From Arthrobacter citreus (GTDB lineage Bacteria > Actinomycetota > Actinomycetes > Actinomycetales > Micrococcaceae): 64,000 bases of DNA. Where the stretch lies: the NCBI RefSeq assembly GCF_009192745.1, contig NZ_VTFV01000008.1, positions 1-64,000 of the forward strand, written 5' to 3'. The notes below the pieces were generated by a model that was given only the letters and a program-made list of their open reading frames with translations, made no database searches and had not been told where the DNA came from. Below, in pieces: positions 25,418 to 32,965 of the stretch; positions within the stretch are counted from its first letter, which is position 1, and every line of letters starts with the position of its first letter. Made by a program: the position numbers and the translations under genes.

Positions 25418-26725
25418 CTACTCCCCGCCGAATACCGGCGCGAGAGCCTTCCAGGCCTGCTGCAGGCCGAGAATGATGAACAGCAGGGCCGTGATGCCCA
25501 GCGCGATGTTGGTGTGCAGGCGGTTGGCCCATTCCTTGGGAATGCGCTTGCCGTTGAGCAGTCCCAGCAGGGTGACTGCCAGGAACGGCATGAACAGGGA
25601 GCCAAGCACGCCGTAAGCCAGGATCAGGCCGATGGGCTGGCCCAGTGCGAACAGGATCATGGGCGGGAAGGTCAGCCACAGGACGTAGAACTTGAAGTAT
25701 TTGCCGCCCACGCGGGTATCCGGGTGGCCGGATTCCTTGCCGCGCATGTTGCCCCAGAAATCGGCGAACATCAGGGAAACGCCGTTCCAGACGCCGATGA
25801 TGGAGGAGAAGGACGCAGCCCAGAAGCCAACGAGGAAGCCGGTGCCAACAAAGTCGCCGTATTCGAGCTTCAGCACGTCGTAGAGGTCCAGGAGGCCCTT
25901 GTCTCCGGCGCTCAGGGTGATGCCCGCGGTGCGGACAACCTCAGCACCCACAATGAGCATGGCGATGACGAAGATGCCGGTCATGACGTACGCCATCGAG
26001 TTGTCGATGCGCATGACCTTCATCCACTTGGGCGTGTACCAGCCCTTTTCACGCAGCCAGTAGCCGTAGGCGGCGAGGGTGATGGTGCCGCCGACGCCGC
26101 CGGCCAGCGCGAGGGTGTAGACCACTCCGCCTTCGGGGATCATCGGGACCAGGCCCTTGAACATTTCCGGAATGTTGGGGGTGGCGATGATGGCCAGGCC
26201 CACCACGGTGACGAACATCAGGCCTACGAGGACCGCGGTGATCTTCTCGAAGGTGGCGTACTTGCCGAACCACACCATCACGAACCCGGCCAGGCCCATG
26301 AAGATGGCCCAGGCCCAGAGCGGCAGGAACGGGAAGACTGCTGCCAGCGGAAGGGCGGCGGAAGACATGGCCGTGGCTCCGTAGACGAAGCCCCAGATCA
26401 TGATGTACGGACCGAAGTACCAAGTGGTCCACCGGCCCAGGGAGCGCCAGCCTTCGAAGATGGTCTTGCCGGTGGCGAGCGTGAAGCGGCCCGCGCCTTC
26501 AACCAGGATGATCTTCAGGATGACGCCGAGGATGACCGCCCAGAGCAGTCCGTAGCCATACCGGGAACCGGCCACCAGGGTGGCGACCATGTCCGCCGCG
26601 CCGACGCCCGTGGCCGCGACCACGAGTCCGGGGCCAACAATTTTCCATTTGGCAGCTTTGCCGCCGTCATCGTCAATCCGTTCCGAATGCGGTACCGCAT
26701 CCGATCGGGGAGTGTTTTCAGCCAT
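25418..26725 (-). CDS. NRAMP family divalent-metal transporter
   Basis: The 435-aa membrane protein has about 11 hydrophobic segments. The first contains GPGLVVAATGVGAADMVATL, which corresponds to the helix-1 region of NRAMP transporters, where DPGN is usual in Mn/Fe carriers. Here it reads GVGAAD, so metal specificity may differ from MntH. Later segments (FEGWRSLGRWTTWYFGPYI, SFSSIIGVWNGVSLMFADF) fit the family. The start ATG at 26725 has AGGA about 15 bases upstream. The hairpin at 25323-25358 follows its stop. Confidence 0.75.
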   Translation of the reverse strand: MAENTPRSDAVPHSERIDDDGGKAAKWKIVGPGLVVAATGVGAADMVATLVAGSRYGYGLLWAVILGVILKIILVEGAGRFTLATGKTIFEGWRSLGRWTTWYFGPYIMIWGFVYGATAMSSAALPLAAVFPFLPLWAWAIFMGLAGFVMVWFGKYATFEKITAVLVGLMFVTVVGLAIIATPNIPEMFKGLVPMIPEGGVVYTLALAGGVGGTITLAAYGYWLREKGWYTPKWMKVMRIDNSMAYVMTGIFVIAMLIVGAEVVRTAGITLSAGDKGLLDLYDVLKLEYGDFVGTGFLVGFWAASFSSIIGVWNGVSLMFADFWGNMRGKESGHPDTRVGGKYFKFYVLWLTFPPMILFALGQPIGLILAYGVLGSLFMPFLAVTLLGLLNGKRIPKEWANRLHTNIALGITALLFIILGLQQAWKALAPVFGGE

Positions 26726-26829
26726 CGGCCAGGAATTCCTAACTTGCGAGTGTCCGCGGCGCCAAGAGAGCACGCGGCAGTGTGCCCGGCCTCACCCGGG
26801 ACAATGAATTCTCTCACAAGGGGTTGTGC

Positions 26830-27225
26830 TCAGCCGAATTTCCTGAATGGACTGACCGCATGCGCACCACAGGCCACAAAAGCCTCAGGTTCCGGGGTCA
26901 CCACCGTGAGATTGCGGGCAATGGCCGTTGCGGCAAGCCAGTTTGTGAGGCCGCCGCGGACGTCCTCCGGCGCCGGCGGCGGCAGGGTTCGCCACAGCAG
27001 GGCGACCTCGTGGTCAACCGGGAGGATGTTCTCGGCAAAACGGGAAGACAACTCCCAAAGCCAACCCGGCGTGGTTGATTCAAGCTCCCCCACGGTCAGC
27101 GCGGAGACAAAGACGCGCAGATGGCTTCGGCTGCGGAGGAACTCGACGACGGCGCGGTCCGGGGACCCGCTGCGCACCTCCGCCACGACGGGGGTATCCA
27201 GGAGCAGGCCCGAGGGACCGCTCAT
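26830..27225 (-). CDS. PIN-domain (VapC-like) protein with altered active site
   Basis: The 131-aa product has a PIN fold: LLLDTPVVAEVRSG with the first Asp at residue 10, FVSALTVGELEST with the Glu, and a later NWLAATAIARNLTVVTPEPEAF. In active VapC toxins the last block usually reads D-A-L-I-A-A-T-A with Asp, and a further Asp/Asn in the VTRNxxDF loop. Here those positions look like Asn (NWLAATA) and Glu (PEPEAF). Ribonuclease activity may therefore be weak or lost. Its ATG overlaps the stop of the small upstream ORF. Confidence 0.6.
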   Translation of the reverse strand: MSGPSGLLLDTPVVAEVRSGSPDRAVVEFLRSRSHLRVFVSALTVGELESTTPGWLWELSSRFAENILPVDHEVALLWRTLPPPAPEDVRGGLTNWLAATAIARNLTVVTPEPEAFVACGAHAVSPFRKFG

Positions 27226-27356
27226 GCCGCGGCGGACGGGTCGCCCAGCAGGAAGTCCACGAAGGCTTGCCTGACGCTGACCAGGGACTCATAGTCCTGG
27301 AGACTGACGGCATTCAGGAGACCGTGAACAGGAGGAGAGGATGCTGAATTATCCAT
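27222..27356 (-). CDS. short antitoxin-like ORF, possibly a truncated Phd/YefM remnant
   Basis: A 44-aa ORF ends with LNAVSLQDYESLVSVRQAFV and overlaps the PIN gene ATG by four bases (ATGA). The VSLQDYESL piece resembles the C-terminal half of Phd/YefM antitoxins (typically V-x-L-x-D-Y-E-S-L). The DNA-binding N-terminal half is not present in any of the three upstream minus-strand frames. The ATG at 27356 has no clear ribosome binding site, so the true start is uncertain. It is either a shortened antitoxin or a decayed gene. Confidence 0.4.
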   Translation of the reverse strand: MDNSASSPPVHGLLNAVSLQDYESLVSVRQAFVDFLLGDPSAAA

Positions 27357-27711
27357 GGGTGCGGCGCCGGGCGCCGGTCCTTTCGGCGTGCTCTTGCCTG
27401 GCACCGGTTGCCCCGGAGGGCGAGTGCAGGCCGCTTCTTCATCCGAACCACCCAACGAGCGTGGGGTTGGTATGCGGCCAAGTCGGAGCTTGGCGGCCGC
27501 AGTTCTTGAAGCTGTTAGGAGTATAGACAGAAGCCCGCAGATTTTGTGTGCTGCGTTACGCGCGCCGGGCGCTCCCAAGGCTGAAACGTGCGGGGTGTCA
27601 GCCCGAACAGGTCCGTGAAGCCGGGGCGGCACCCATTCCGTGGAGGGATCCCCGCACCGTTCCCTAGGCGTCCCCTAAACACAGACAGGCATCCCTTAAC
27701 ACGCCTTAAAC
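27357..27711. other. intergenic region, no supported gene
   Basis: Nothing coding is supported between the small antitoxin-like ORF and the cold-shock terminator. Open frames have no domain and no ribosome binding site. An A-rich run lies at 27676-27716, just before the terminator hairpin. Confidence 0.6.
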
Positions 27712-27748
27712 ACACAGATGCAGGACGGAAACCGTCCTGCATCTGTGT
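27712..27748 (-). terminator. cold-shock gene terminator
   Basis: ACACAGATGCAGGACGG pairs perfectly with CCGTCCTGCATCTGTGT (17 bp) around an AAA loop. It lies just past the stop of the cold-shock gene on its own strand, which then reads into TTTAAGG. Confidence 0.85.
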
Positions 27749-27782
27749 CCAGCTGGCCCGTGAAAGGGCCGGAAGTCTTTGG

Positions 27783-27986
27783 TTAGACAGCCTGGATGTT
27801 TACCGCCTGGGGGCCCTTGGGTCCCTGTTCGGTATCGAAGCTAACCTTCTGGTTCTCTTCGAGGGAGCGGTAGCCGCTCGCGTTGATGGCGGAGTAGTGG
27901 GCGAAAACATCGGCGCTGCCGTCATCGGGCTCGATGAAGCCGAAGCCCTTTTCGGAGTTGAACCATTTCACGGTGCCTGTTGCCAT
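27783..27986 (-). CDS. cspA: cold-shock protein CspA family
   Basis: The 67-aa product starts [23 protein letters not shown]1 (KGFGFI) and RNP2 (DVFAHY) nucleic-acid-binding motifs are intact, so it should bind single-stranded RNA/DNA and melt structure. AGAAGGAT precedes the ATG. It is 62/67 identical to the product of 30199-30402 (changes A/S, R/K, V/T, A/G, V/L). It has a long structured 5' leader (27987-28131) and a promoter at 28138-28166, close to the divergent glutaminase start. The symbol is by family only. Confidence 0.9.
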   Translation of the reverse strand: MATGTVKWFNSEKGFGFIEPDDGSADVFAHYSAINASGYRSLEENQKVSFDTEQGPKGPQAVNIQAV

Positions 27987-28166
27987 TTTTAATCATCCTT
28001 CTGAGGCGAAACATCCCCGACCGTCGAGGAGTTTCCAGCTGAAGTGTCCCATGCAGCGTTGGACAAAAAAAGCGGCTGTCCCTGGATTCGGGGTTCGCCG
28101 CTTCAAGTTCAAACGCTCAACACAACAACTGCGTGCCAGTATACACAGAGGTAACGGTCAGGTCAC
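27987..28166 (-). promoter_or_regulatory. cold-shock 5' leader and promoter, copy 1
   Basis: On the minus strand a promoter of GTGACC (28161-28166), a 17-base spacer and TATACT (28138-28143) is followed by the conserved leader start CAGTTGTTGTGTTG (28118-28131). A hairpin AAGCGGC...GCCGCTT (28070-28103) runs into a stretch of seven Ts, giving a terminator-like shape inside the leader. A second hairpin with GAAAC/GTTTC arms (28008-28035) lies just before the Shine-Dalgarno. All are matched in the second cold-shock gene. Confidence 0.7.
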
Positions 28167-28196
28167 GGGGTTTCAGGGTCCCCGTAGGCTGGTTGG

Positions 28197-30011
28197 ATGG
28201 ACTCCCCCATCGATCACTACCTGCAGCGAATCCACACCGAGATAGCGGACCTGAAGGACGGTAAACCGTACAGCTCGATCCCAGCGATGGCGAACGTCGA
28301 CCCGGACAATTTCGGGATCGTCCTGGCCACCGCGGACGGATATGTCTACGAGATTGGGGATACCCGCGAAGAGTTCAGCATCCAGTCAATCTCCAAACCG
28401 TTCACCTACGGCCTTGCGCTGGCGGACCGCGGCATGGACGACGTCGACGCGAAGGTTGACGTGGAACCCTCCGGTGATTCCTTCAATGAGATTTCGCTGG
28501 CCGAGGGCACCGGACGCCCGGCAAATGCAATGATCAATGCGGGCGCCCTGACTGCTACGTCCCTGGTGCGCGGGTCGGGCGGCAATTCGAGGTTCAAGCG
28601 GATACTTAATACCTATTCCGCATTCGCAGGCCGCCAGCTCTCCGTTAGCGAACGGATCTACCAGTCTGAGCTGAAGTCCGGTCACCGCAACCATGCGCTG
28701 GCTTACCTGCTGCGCAGTTTCGACATTATTGAATCGGACCCCACCCCGGTGATTGAGGACTATTTCCGGCAGTGTTCGGTAATGGTCAACACACTGGACC
28801 TCGCCATGATGGCTGCAACGCTGGCCAACAGCGGCAGGCACCCCCTGACCAATGAGCAGGTCCTGGATATTGCGCCGGTGGAACGGGTGCTCTCAGTCAT
28901 GGCTACCTGCGGAATGTACGACGACGCCGGCGCCTGGATGAGCAGCGTCGGCATGCCGGCGAAGTCCGGCGTGGCAGGCGGCACCATCGCCGTGCTGCCC
29001 GGACAGATCGGGCTGGCCGTGTACTCCCCGCCGCTGGATGCCCATGGAAGCAGCGTGCGCGGAGTCGCCGTCGCCCAGCGCCTTTCCAGTGACCTTGAAC
29101 TGCACTTTGTGCGGGCCGGGCGGACCGGCCGCTCCGCGCTTCGCGGGTCCTACGACATCGGAACAACTCCATCCGGCATCCGCCGCAGCGAGGAAGCTGC
29201 CGCCGTGCTGCGCGCCAACGTGGCCCGCGCCCGGATCCTGGAGCTGAACGGTGACCTGCTGTTTGCCGGCGCCGAGGCCATGGTGCGCGAACTCGCATCC
29301 CTGGATGACGACGTCGAACTGGTGGTCCTGGACCTTCGCAGCGTCGATGAGGTGTCCGGGGTGGCGATGCGCATGTTCGCGGAGGCTGCCCACATGCTCA
29401 CCCAGGCCGGGCGCAGCCTCGCGGTCGTGGACGCGGACGGCGCGGTGGCAGAGAGCCTGATGGAGGACGGGCACGACATCCAGTCCTTCGCCACCCGCTC
29501 GGCTGCCGTGGAATGGTGTGAGGAAGAGCTGCTGGAACGCCATGCCGCCGGGCTGGTCCAGCCTGCACGGATCCTTCCGGCTGACTCCCCCGCACTCGCT
29601 CCCATGGGCGAGGAACCGGCGAAGGACGTGGCCGCGCGGATGGAAAAGCTCACCTATGACGACGGCGAGGTGATCCGCCGGATCGGCCAGCGCTTCAGCG
29701 GCGTGTACTTCATTGCCTCCGGGCACGTGCAGACCCTGATGCCCGGACCTGACGGGCACCGGGTGAAACTGAACCGGCTCGGTGCCGGCATGACGTTCGG
29801 CGAGATGGCCCTGGGCGAGGACAGGCGGCAGGAAACCACGGTCAAGGCCGACGGCGCCGTGGAGGTCTGGCGTCTTCCGGCAGAGGAGATCGCGCATCTG
29901 GAAGAAAATGAGCCGCACCTGGCCATGCAGTTCTGGCGCGCACTGACACAGGACGCGTACACCCGGGTGGAGCAGTACCTGCGGGAGACCGCAGTGCGGG
30001 TACAGGACTAG
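28197..30011 (+). CDS. glsA: glutaminase A fused to STAS and cyclic-nucleotide-binding domains
   Basis: The 604-aa protein hydrolyses glutamine to glutamate and ammonia. The glutaminase domain fills residues 1-310: FSIQSISKPFTYGLAL with the Ser-x-x-Lys nucleophile, RPANAMINAGALT, and TCGMYDDAGAW with VGMPAKSGVAGG. A STAS region follows (about 340-440; LELNGDLLFAGAEAMVRELASL, VVLDLRSVDEVSG). A cyclic-nucleotide-binding-like domain is last (about 480-590; YFIASGHVQTLM, FGEMALGEDRRQETT). Activity may respond to a ligand or partner. The ATG at 28197 is divergent from the cold-shock promoter. The palindrome at 30040 and terminator at 30122 follow. Confidence 0.9.
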   Translation: MDSPIDHYLQRIHTEIADLKDGKPYSSIPAMANVDPDNFGIVLATADGYVYEIGDTREEFSIQSISKPFTYGLALADRGMDDVDAKVDVEPSGDSFNEISLAEGTGRPANAMINAGALTATSLVRGSGGNSRFKRILNTYSAFAGRQLSVSERIYQSELKSGHRNHALAYLLRSFDIIESDPTPVIEDYFRQCSVMVNTLDLAMMAATLANSGRHPLTNEQVLDIAPVERVLSVMATCGMYDDAGAWMSSVGMPAKSGVAGGTIAVLPGQIGLAVYSPPLDAHGSSVRGVAVAQRLSSDLELHFVRAGRTGRSALRGSYDIGTTPSGIRRSEEAAAVLRANVARARILELNGDLLFAGAEAMVRELASLDDDVELVVLDLRSVDEVSGVAMRMFAEAAHMLTQAGRSLAVVDADGAVAESLMEDGHDIQSFATRSAAVEWCEEELLERHAAGLVQPARILPADSPALAPMGEEPAKDVAARMEKLTYDDGEVIRRIGQRFSGVYFIASGHVQTLMPGPDGHRVKLNRLGAGMTFGEMALGEDRRQETTVKADGAVEVWRLPAEEIAHLEENEPHLAMQFWRALTQDAYTRVEQYLRETAVRVQD

Positions 30012-30039
30012 CTCCCCTGCCCAACCGCCGAAAACCCAT

Positions 30040-30095
30040 CGAGAGGCCAGTTACGGCTCGTTTGAACGCTCAAACCAGCCGTAACTGCCCTCTCG
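30040..30095. repeat. diverged sister of the dispersed palindrome
   Basis: This 56-base inverted repeat begins CGAGAGGCCAGTTACGGCT and ends AGCCGTAACTGCCCTCTCG. It has the same length, CGAGA...TCTCG ends and TTTGA..TCAAA centre as the dispersed element, but its arm sequence differs. It follows the glutaminase gene. Confidence 0.75.
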
Positions 30096-30121
30096 GCGAA
30101 GAAGTGTGGCGGGGTTAAAAC

Positions 30122-30157
30122 AAGAAGAGCAGGACGGTTGCCCGTCCTGCTCTTCTT
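30122..30157. terminator. bidirectional terminator between glsA and the second csp gene
   Basis: AAGAAGAGCAGGACGG pairs perfectly with CCGTCCTGCTCTTCTT (16 bp) around TTGC. T-runs follow on both strands, so it can stop glsA (plus) and the cold-shock gene (minus). Confidence 0.9.
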
Positions 30158-30198
30158 TTTAGATGCCTGCCTTAGCGGCGGCGTCTAGGCTTCTGGAA

Positions 30199-30402
30199 TT
30201 AGAGGCCCTGAATGTTCGTAGCCTGCGGACCCTTGGGGCCCTGCTCGGTGTCGAAGGAGACCTTCTGGTTCTCTTCGAGGGACTTGTAGCCGCTGGAGTT
30301 GATAGCGGAGTAGTGAGCGAAGACGTCGGCGCTGCCGTCGTCCGGCTCAATGAAGCCGAAGCCCTTTTCGGAGTTGAACCACTTCACGGTACCTGTAGCC
30401 AT
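30199..30402 (-). CDS. cspA: cold-shock protein CspA family, second copy
   Basis: The 67-aa product has intact RNP1 and RNP2 motifs and differs at five positions from the product of 27783-27986. ATG at 30402 follows AGAAGGA. Upstream it carries a long leader with the same order of elements as the first gene, plus an alternative pairing not seen there. The two csp genes flank glsA in the same orientation, consistent with duplication. The symbol is by family only. Confidence 0.9.
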   Translation of the reverse strand: MATGTVKWFNSEKGFGFIEPDDGSADVFAHYSAINSSGYKSLEENQKVSFDTEQGPKGPQATNIQGL

Positions 30403-30555
30403 TTTAATATTCCTTCTGGATTGAAACACTTCCCGACTTTCGGGAGGTTTCAGTCGCGGTGTTCCTTTACCGCTTTTACAGAAAAGCGGCTAGCCCGTTT
30501 GGGTTTCGCCGCTTGAAATACAAAATGCGCAACACAACAACTGAGAAAGACTCTA
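30403..30555 (-). promoter_or_regulatory. cold-shock 5' leader and promoter, copy 2
   Basis: On the minus strand TAGAGT (30550-30555) is the -10 counterpart of TATACT, at the same distance from the identical 14 bases CAGTTGTTGTGTTG (30530-30543). The terminator-like hairpin pairs AAGCGGC with GCCGCTT (30484-30514) and is followed by TTTT. The same GCCGCTTTT segment can instead pair with AAAAGCGG just downstream in the mRNA (genome 30470-30489). A GAAAC/GTTTC hairpin (30423-30451) lies next to the Shine-Dalgarno. Confidence 0.7.
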
Positions 30556-30613
30556 CACGGGATCCCGCCAAACGCCTAATCGTGCTCCCGGGCGGACCCG
30601 GCCGGGCGTCCTG

Positions 30614-31192
30614 TTAGGGGCCCTGATGCCCGTCCCGCTGCGGCAGAAGCAGTTCACGGGGGATCCTGTCCCTGTCAGCCACGCGCCGCAGCAGCTCGCG
30701 TTCCACCGGCACCCCCCTGCGCATGACGCTCACGTCTCCGGTGGGCTCAAGCAGCACTATCGAGACCTCGGAGAAACTGCGGATCCCGGCTTGGCGCAGT
30801 TTGAAATAGAGCTCGTCGTTTTGGATTCGGGCCTTTTTAAGGTTGTCCGCGAGGATTTCGTCCCCTGCCATCAGCAGTACCGGTTTGCTGCTCAGGTACA
30901 CGCCGCGTTTGGTGCGGCGGAGGTACTCCTCCAGCCGCATCATGGTGAACAGGGTGATGAGTCCAACGATCCCGCCGGCAAGGGTGGGTGTGTAGCCGAG
31001 GATGACCCGGCCCACTACTCCGCCCAGGGCAATGACGATCGCCTTGTCCAGGGTGGACCAGCTGGCGAGCGCCCGCTGGCCGAAGCCCCTGATCAGTAGG
31101 AAGAACGCGGCATAGATGCCGATGGCCGAGACGACTACCCACAAGGCTTCGATCGGCGTTATGCCAAGGCTGTACCACGGATCATTCGACAC
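30614..31192 (-). CDS. DUF421 (YetF-like) membrane protein
   Basis: The 192-aa protein has three N-terminal membrane segments (WVVVSAIGIYAAFFLLIRGF, IVIALGGVVGRVILGY, GGIVGLITLFTMMRLEEY) and a cytoplasmic C-terminal part with the DUF421 pattern (GDEILADNLKKARIQNDEL, LRQAGIRSFSEVSIVLLEPTG). The last block is the usual family hallmark. No catalytic function is known. No clear promoter or terminator is visible. Confidence 0.8.
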   Translation of the reverse strand: MSNDPWYSLGITPIEALWVVVSAIGIYAAFFLLIRGFGQRALASWSTLDKAIVIALGGVVGRVILGYTPTLAGGIVGLITLFTMMRLEEYLRRTKRGVYLSSKPVLLMAGDEILADNLKKARIQNDELYFKLRQAGIRSFSEVSIVLLEPTGDVSVMRRGVPVERELLRRVADRDRIPRELLLPQRDGHQGP

Positions 31193-31285
31193 GGCAGGGT
31201 CTCCTCCGGCAGTGAACGGTTCCCCGGTACCTCAGGCAGGCAGCTTTCTCAGATGGTAGTCCCCCGGCTTACCTGCTGGGACCCG

Positions 31286-31756
31286 CTAGGCAAAGACCGA
31301 GGCACCGGTGTGCCGGCGCAGCAGCTCCCGCTGCTCGGCCGAGACGCGCTGCAGTGCGCCGGTGGCACCATCCACAAATGCCAGGGTGGTCTCAGCCTTG
31401 ATGCATGGCTTGTTCGTCACCGGATCCGACACTAAGTAGGAAATCGCCAGACTGGCTCCCTTGACGGAGCTGAACCAGATGTCGACGTCGGCCGGAACGT
31501 TCCGGTATTCAAGCGGGGCGAGGTACTTGACCCTGTGCTCCGAGACAAGGGACTGCGTATTGGGCGCAACCGTGTTGAAAAGTGGAACCGGAGGTTCGGT
31601 TCCCGGTGCGCCGGTGCCTCCGGGCGGGCCAAACGCCAGGATCCTGGCTTCTTCCAGCATCCGGATGACTTCAACATTGTTGATGTGGCCGTAGGCGTCC
31701 ATGTCGGACCAGCGCATGGGCACTCGAACCCGGATGACGTGGGCGGATGTTTCCAT
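31286..31756 (-). CDS. acyl-CoA thioesterase, hotdog fold
   Basis: The 156-aa protein has the 4-hydroxybenzoyl-CoA thioesterase-type pattern VRVPMRWSDMDAYGHINNVE, in which the Asp and the H-x-N are catalytic, then EHRVKYLAPLEYRNVPADVDIW. It is expected to cleave an acyl-CoA; the acyl group is unknown. I start at the ATG at 31756. A copy of the dispersed palindrome lies 75 bases upstream. Confidence 0.85.
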   Translation of the reverse strand: METSAHVIRVRVPMRWSDMDAYGHINNVEVIRMLEEARILAFGPPGGTGAPGTEPPVPLFNTVAPNTQSLVSEHRVKYLAPLEYRNVPADVDIWFSSVKGASLAISYLVSDPVTNKPCIKAETTLAFVDGATGALQRVSAEQRELLRRHTGASVFA

Positions 31757-31831
31757 GCCTAGATTCTGGCACAGCGCGGCCGGTGCGCCCGCCGTCGTGC
31801 TCCGCGCACCGCTCACCCGGCGCTCCGCTAT

Positions 31832-31887
31832 CGAGATAGCAGAAACTGCCCGTTTCAGACGTCAAACGAGCAGTTTCTGCTATCTCG
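31832..31887. repeat. dispersed palindromic element, copy 2
   Basis: The 56-base inverted repeat CGAGATAGCAGAAACTGC ... GCAGTTTCTGCTATCTCG also pairs inward through GTTT/AAAC and has one mismatch in the arms. It sits between the LLM oxidoreductase stop and the thioesterase start, both minus strand. Confidence 0.95.
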
Positions 31888-31907
31888 CGGGGGGAGGTGG
31901 AGCCGGG

Positions 31908-32897
31908 TTAGGCGGGGATGAGCTCCGCAGCCTCGGCCAGCAGGGTGAATGAACGCAGGCGCTGTTCGAGGGTGGGAGCATGCGTGGCCACGATGAGCTC
32001 ATCGGCCTGGGCATGCTCGGTGAACCAGTCCAGGTAGGAACGGACCTCAGCGGGAGTTCCAACGCCGGAGTAGTGGCCCATCATCTTGATGTGCTGGCCG
32101 GCCGGGGAATCAAGCACCAGGTCAGCTTCCTCATCCGTGTACGTGCGGTCCTTGCCAAGCAGCTGGGTGACCCGCCGCCGCTGGGACTGCTTGAAGATTG
32201 CTTCCGCCTCTTCGGTAGTGGGCGCGGCAAGGGCGTTGACCCCCGCAATCACGTACGGCTCGGCAAGCTGCTCGGAGGGCTGGAACTCACGCCGGTAGAG
32301 CGCGACGGCGTCCTGCAGTGCCTGCGGAGCGAAGTGGGAGGCGAAGGAGTACGGCAGGCCCAGCGCGGCGGCGAGGCGGGCTCCGAACAGGGACGAGCCG
32401 AGGATGTACAGCGGCACATTGGTGCCCTTGCCCGGGATGGCATCGATGCCCGGAATCAGGCTGTTGCCGGTCAGGTAGCCCTGCAGCTCCTGGACGTCGC
32501 GGGGGAAACTGTCCGCTGACATGGGATCGCGCCGCAGGGCGCGCATGGTCTTCTGGTCGCTACCCGGAGCCCGCCCCAAGCCCAGGTCAATCCGTCCCGG
32601 ATACAGGGACTCCAAGGTTCCGAACTGCTCGGCAATGGTCAGCGGAGCGTGGTTGGGCAGCATGATTCCGCCGGCACCGAGCCGGATGGTGGAGGTGTTC
32701 GCGCCGATGAAGGAGATCAGCACGCTCGTCGCGGAGGAAGCGATGGTGGGCATGTTGTGGTGCTCGGCGTACCAGACGCGGCGGTACCCCAGCTTTTCCG
32801 CATGCCGGGCCAGGGCCAGGCTCTCCTGGAAGGATTCGGCTGCAGTCCCGCCCTCTTCAATGGAGGCGAAGTCGAGGATGGAAAGCGGGTACGTCAT
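31908..32897 (-). CDS. LLM class flavin-dependent oxidoreductase
   Basis: The 329-aa protein has the luciferase-like monooxygenase pattern: [58 protein letters not shown] and [12 protein letters not shown]. It fits the MsnO8-like subgroup that uses a reduced flavin from a partner. Start at 32897. No reductase partner is adjacent. The substrate is unknown. Confidence 0.85.
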   Translation of the reverse strand: MTYPLSILDFASIEEGGTAAESFQESLALARHAEKLGYRRVWYAEHHNMPTIASSATSVLISFIGANTSTIRLGAGGIMLPNHAPLTIAEQFGTLESLYPGRIDLGLGRAPGSDQKTMRALRRDPMSADSFPRDVQELQGYLTGNSLIPGIDAIPGKGTNVPLYILGSSLFGARLAAALGLPYSFASHFAPQALQDAVALYRREFQPSEQLAEPYVIAGVNALAAPTTEEAEAIFKQSQRRRVTQLLGKDRTYTDEEADLVLDSPAGQHIKMMGHYSGVGTPAEVRSYLDWFTEHAQADELIVATHAPTLEQRLRSFTLLAEAAELIPA

Positions 32898-32965
32898 GGG
32901 ACAGCTGGCCTTTCGTTGCACTTGGTTGGGCTTAGCAGTACAACCGAGGGACCCCCGCGGTTATT

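Noticed and set aside
27222-27632. Full 136-codon reading of the antitoxin-like ORF
   Set aside because: The first 92 codons are Pro/Arg/Ala-rich with no antitoxin pattern; only the last 44 codons look meaningful.
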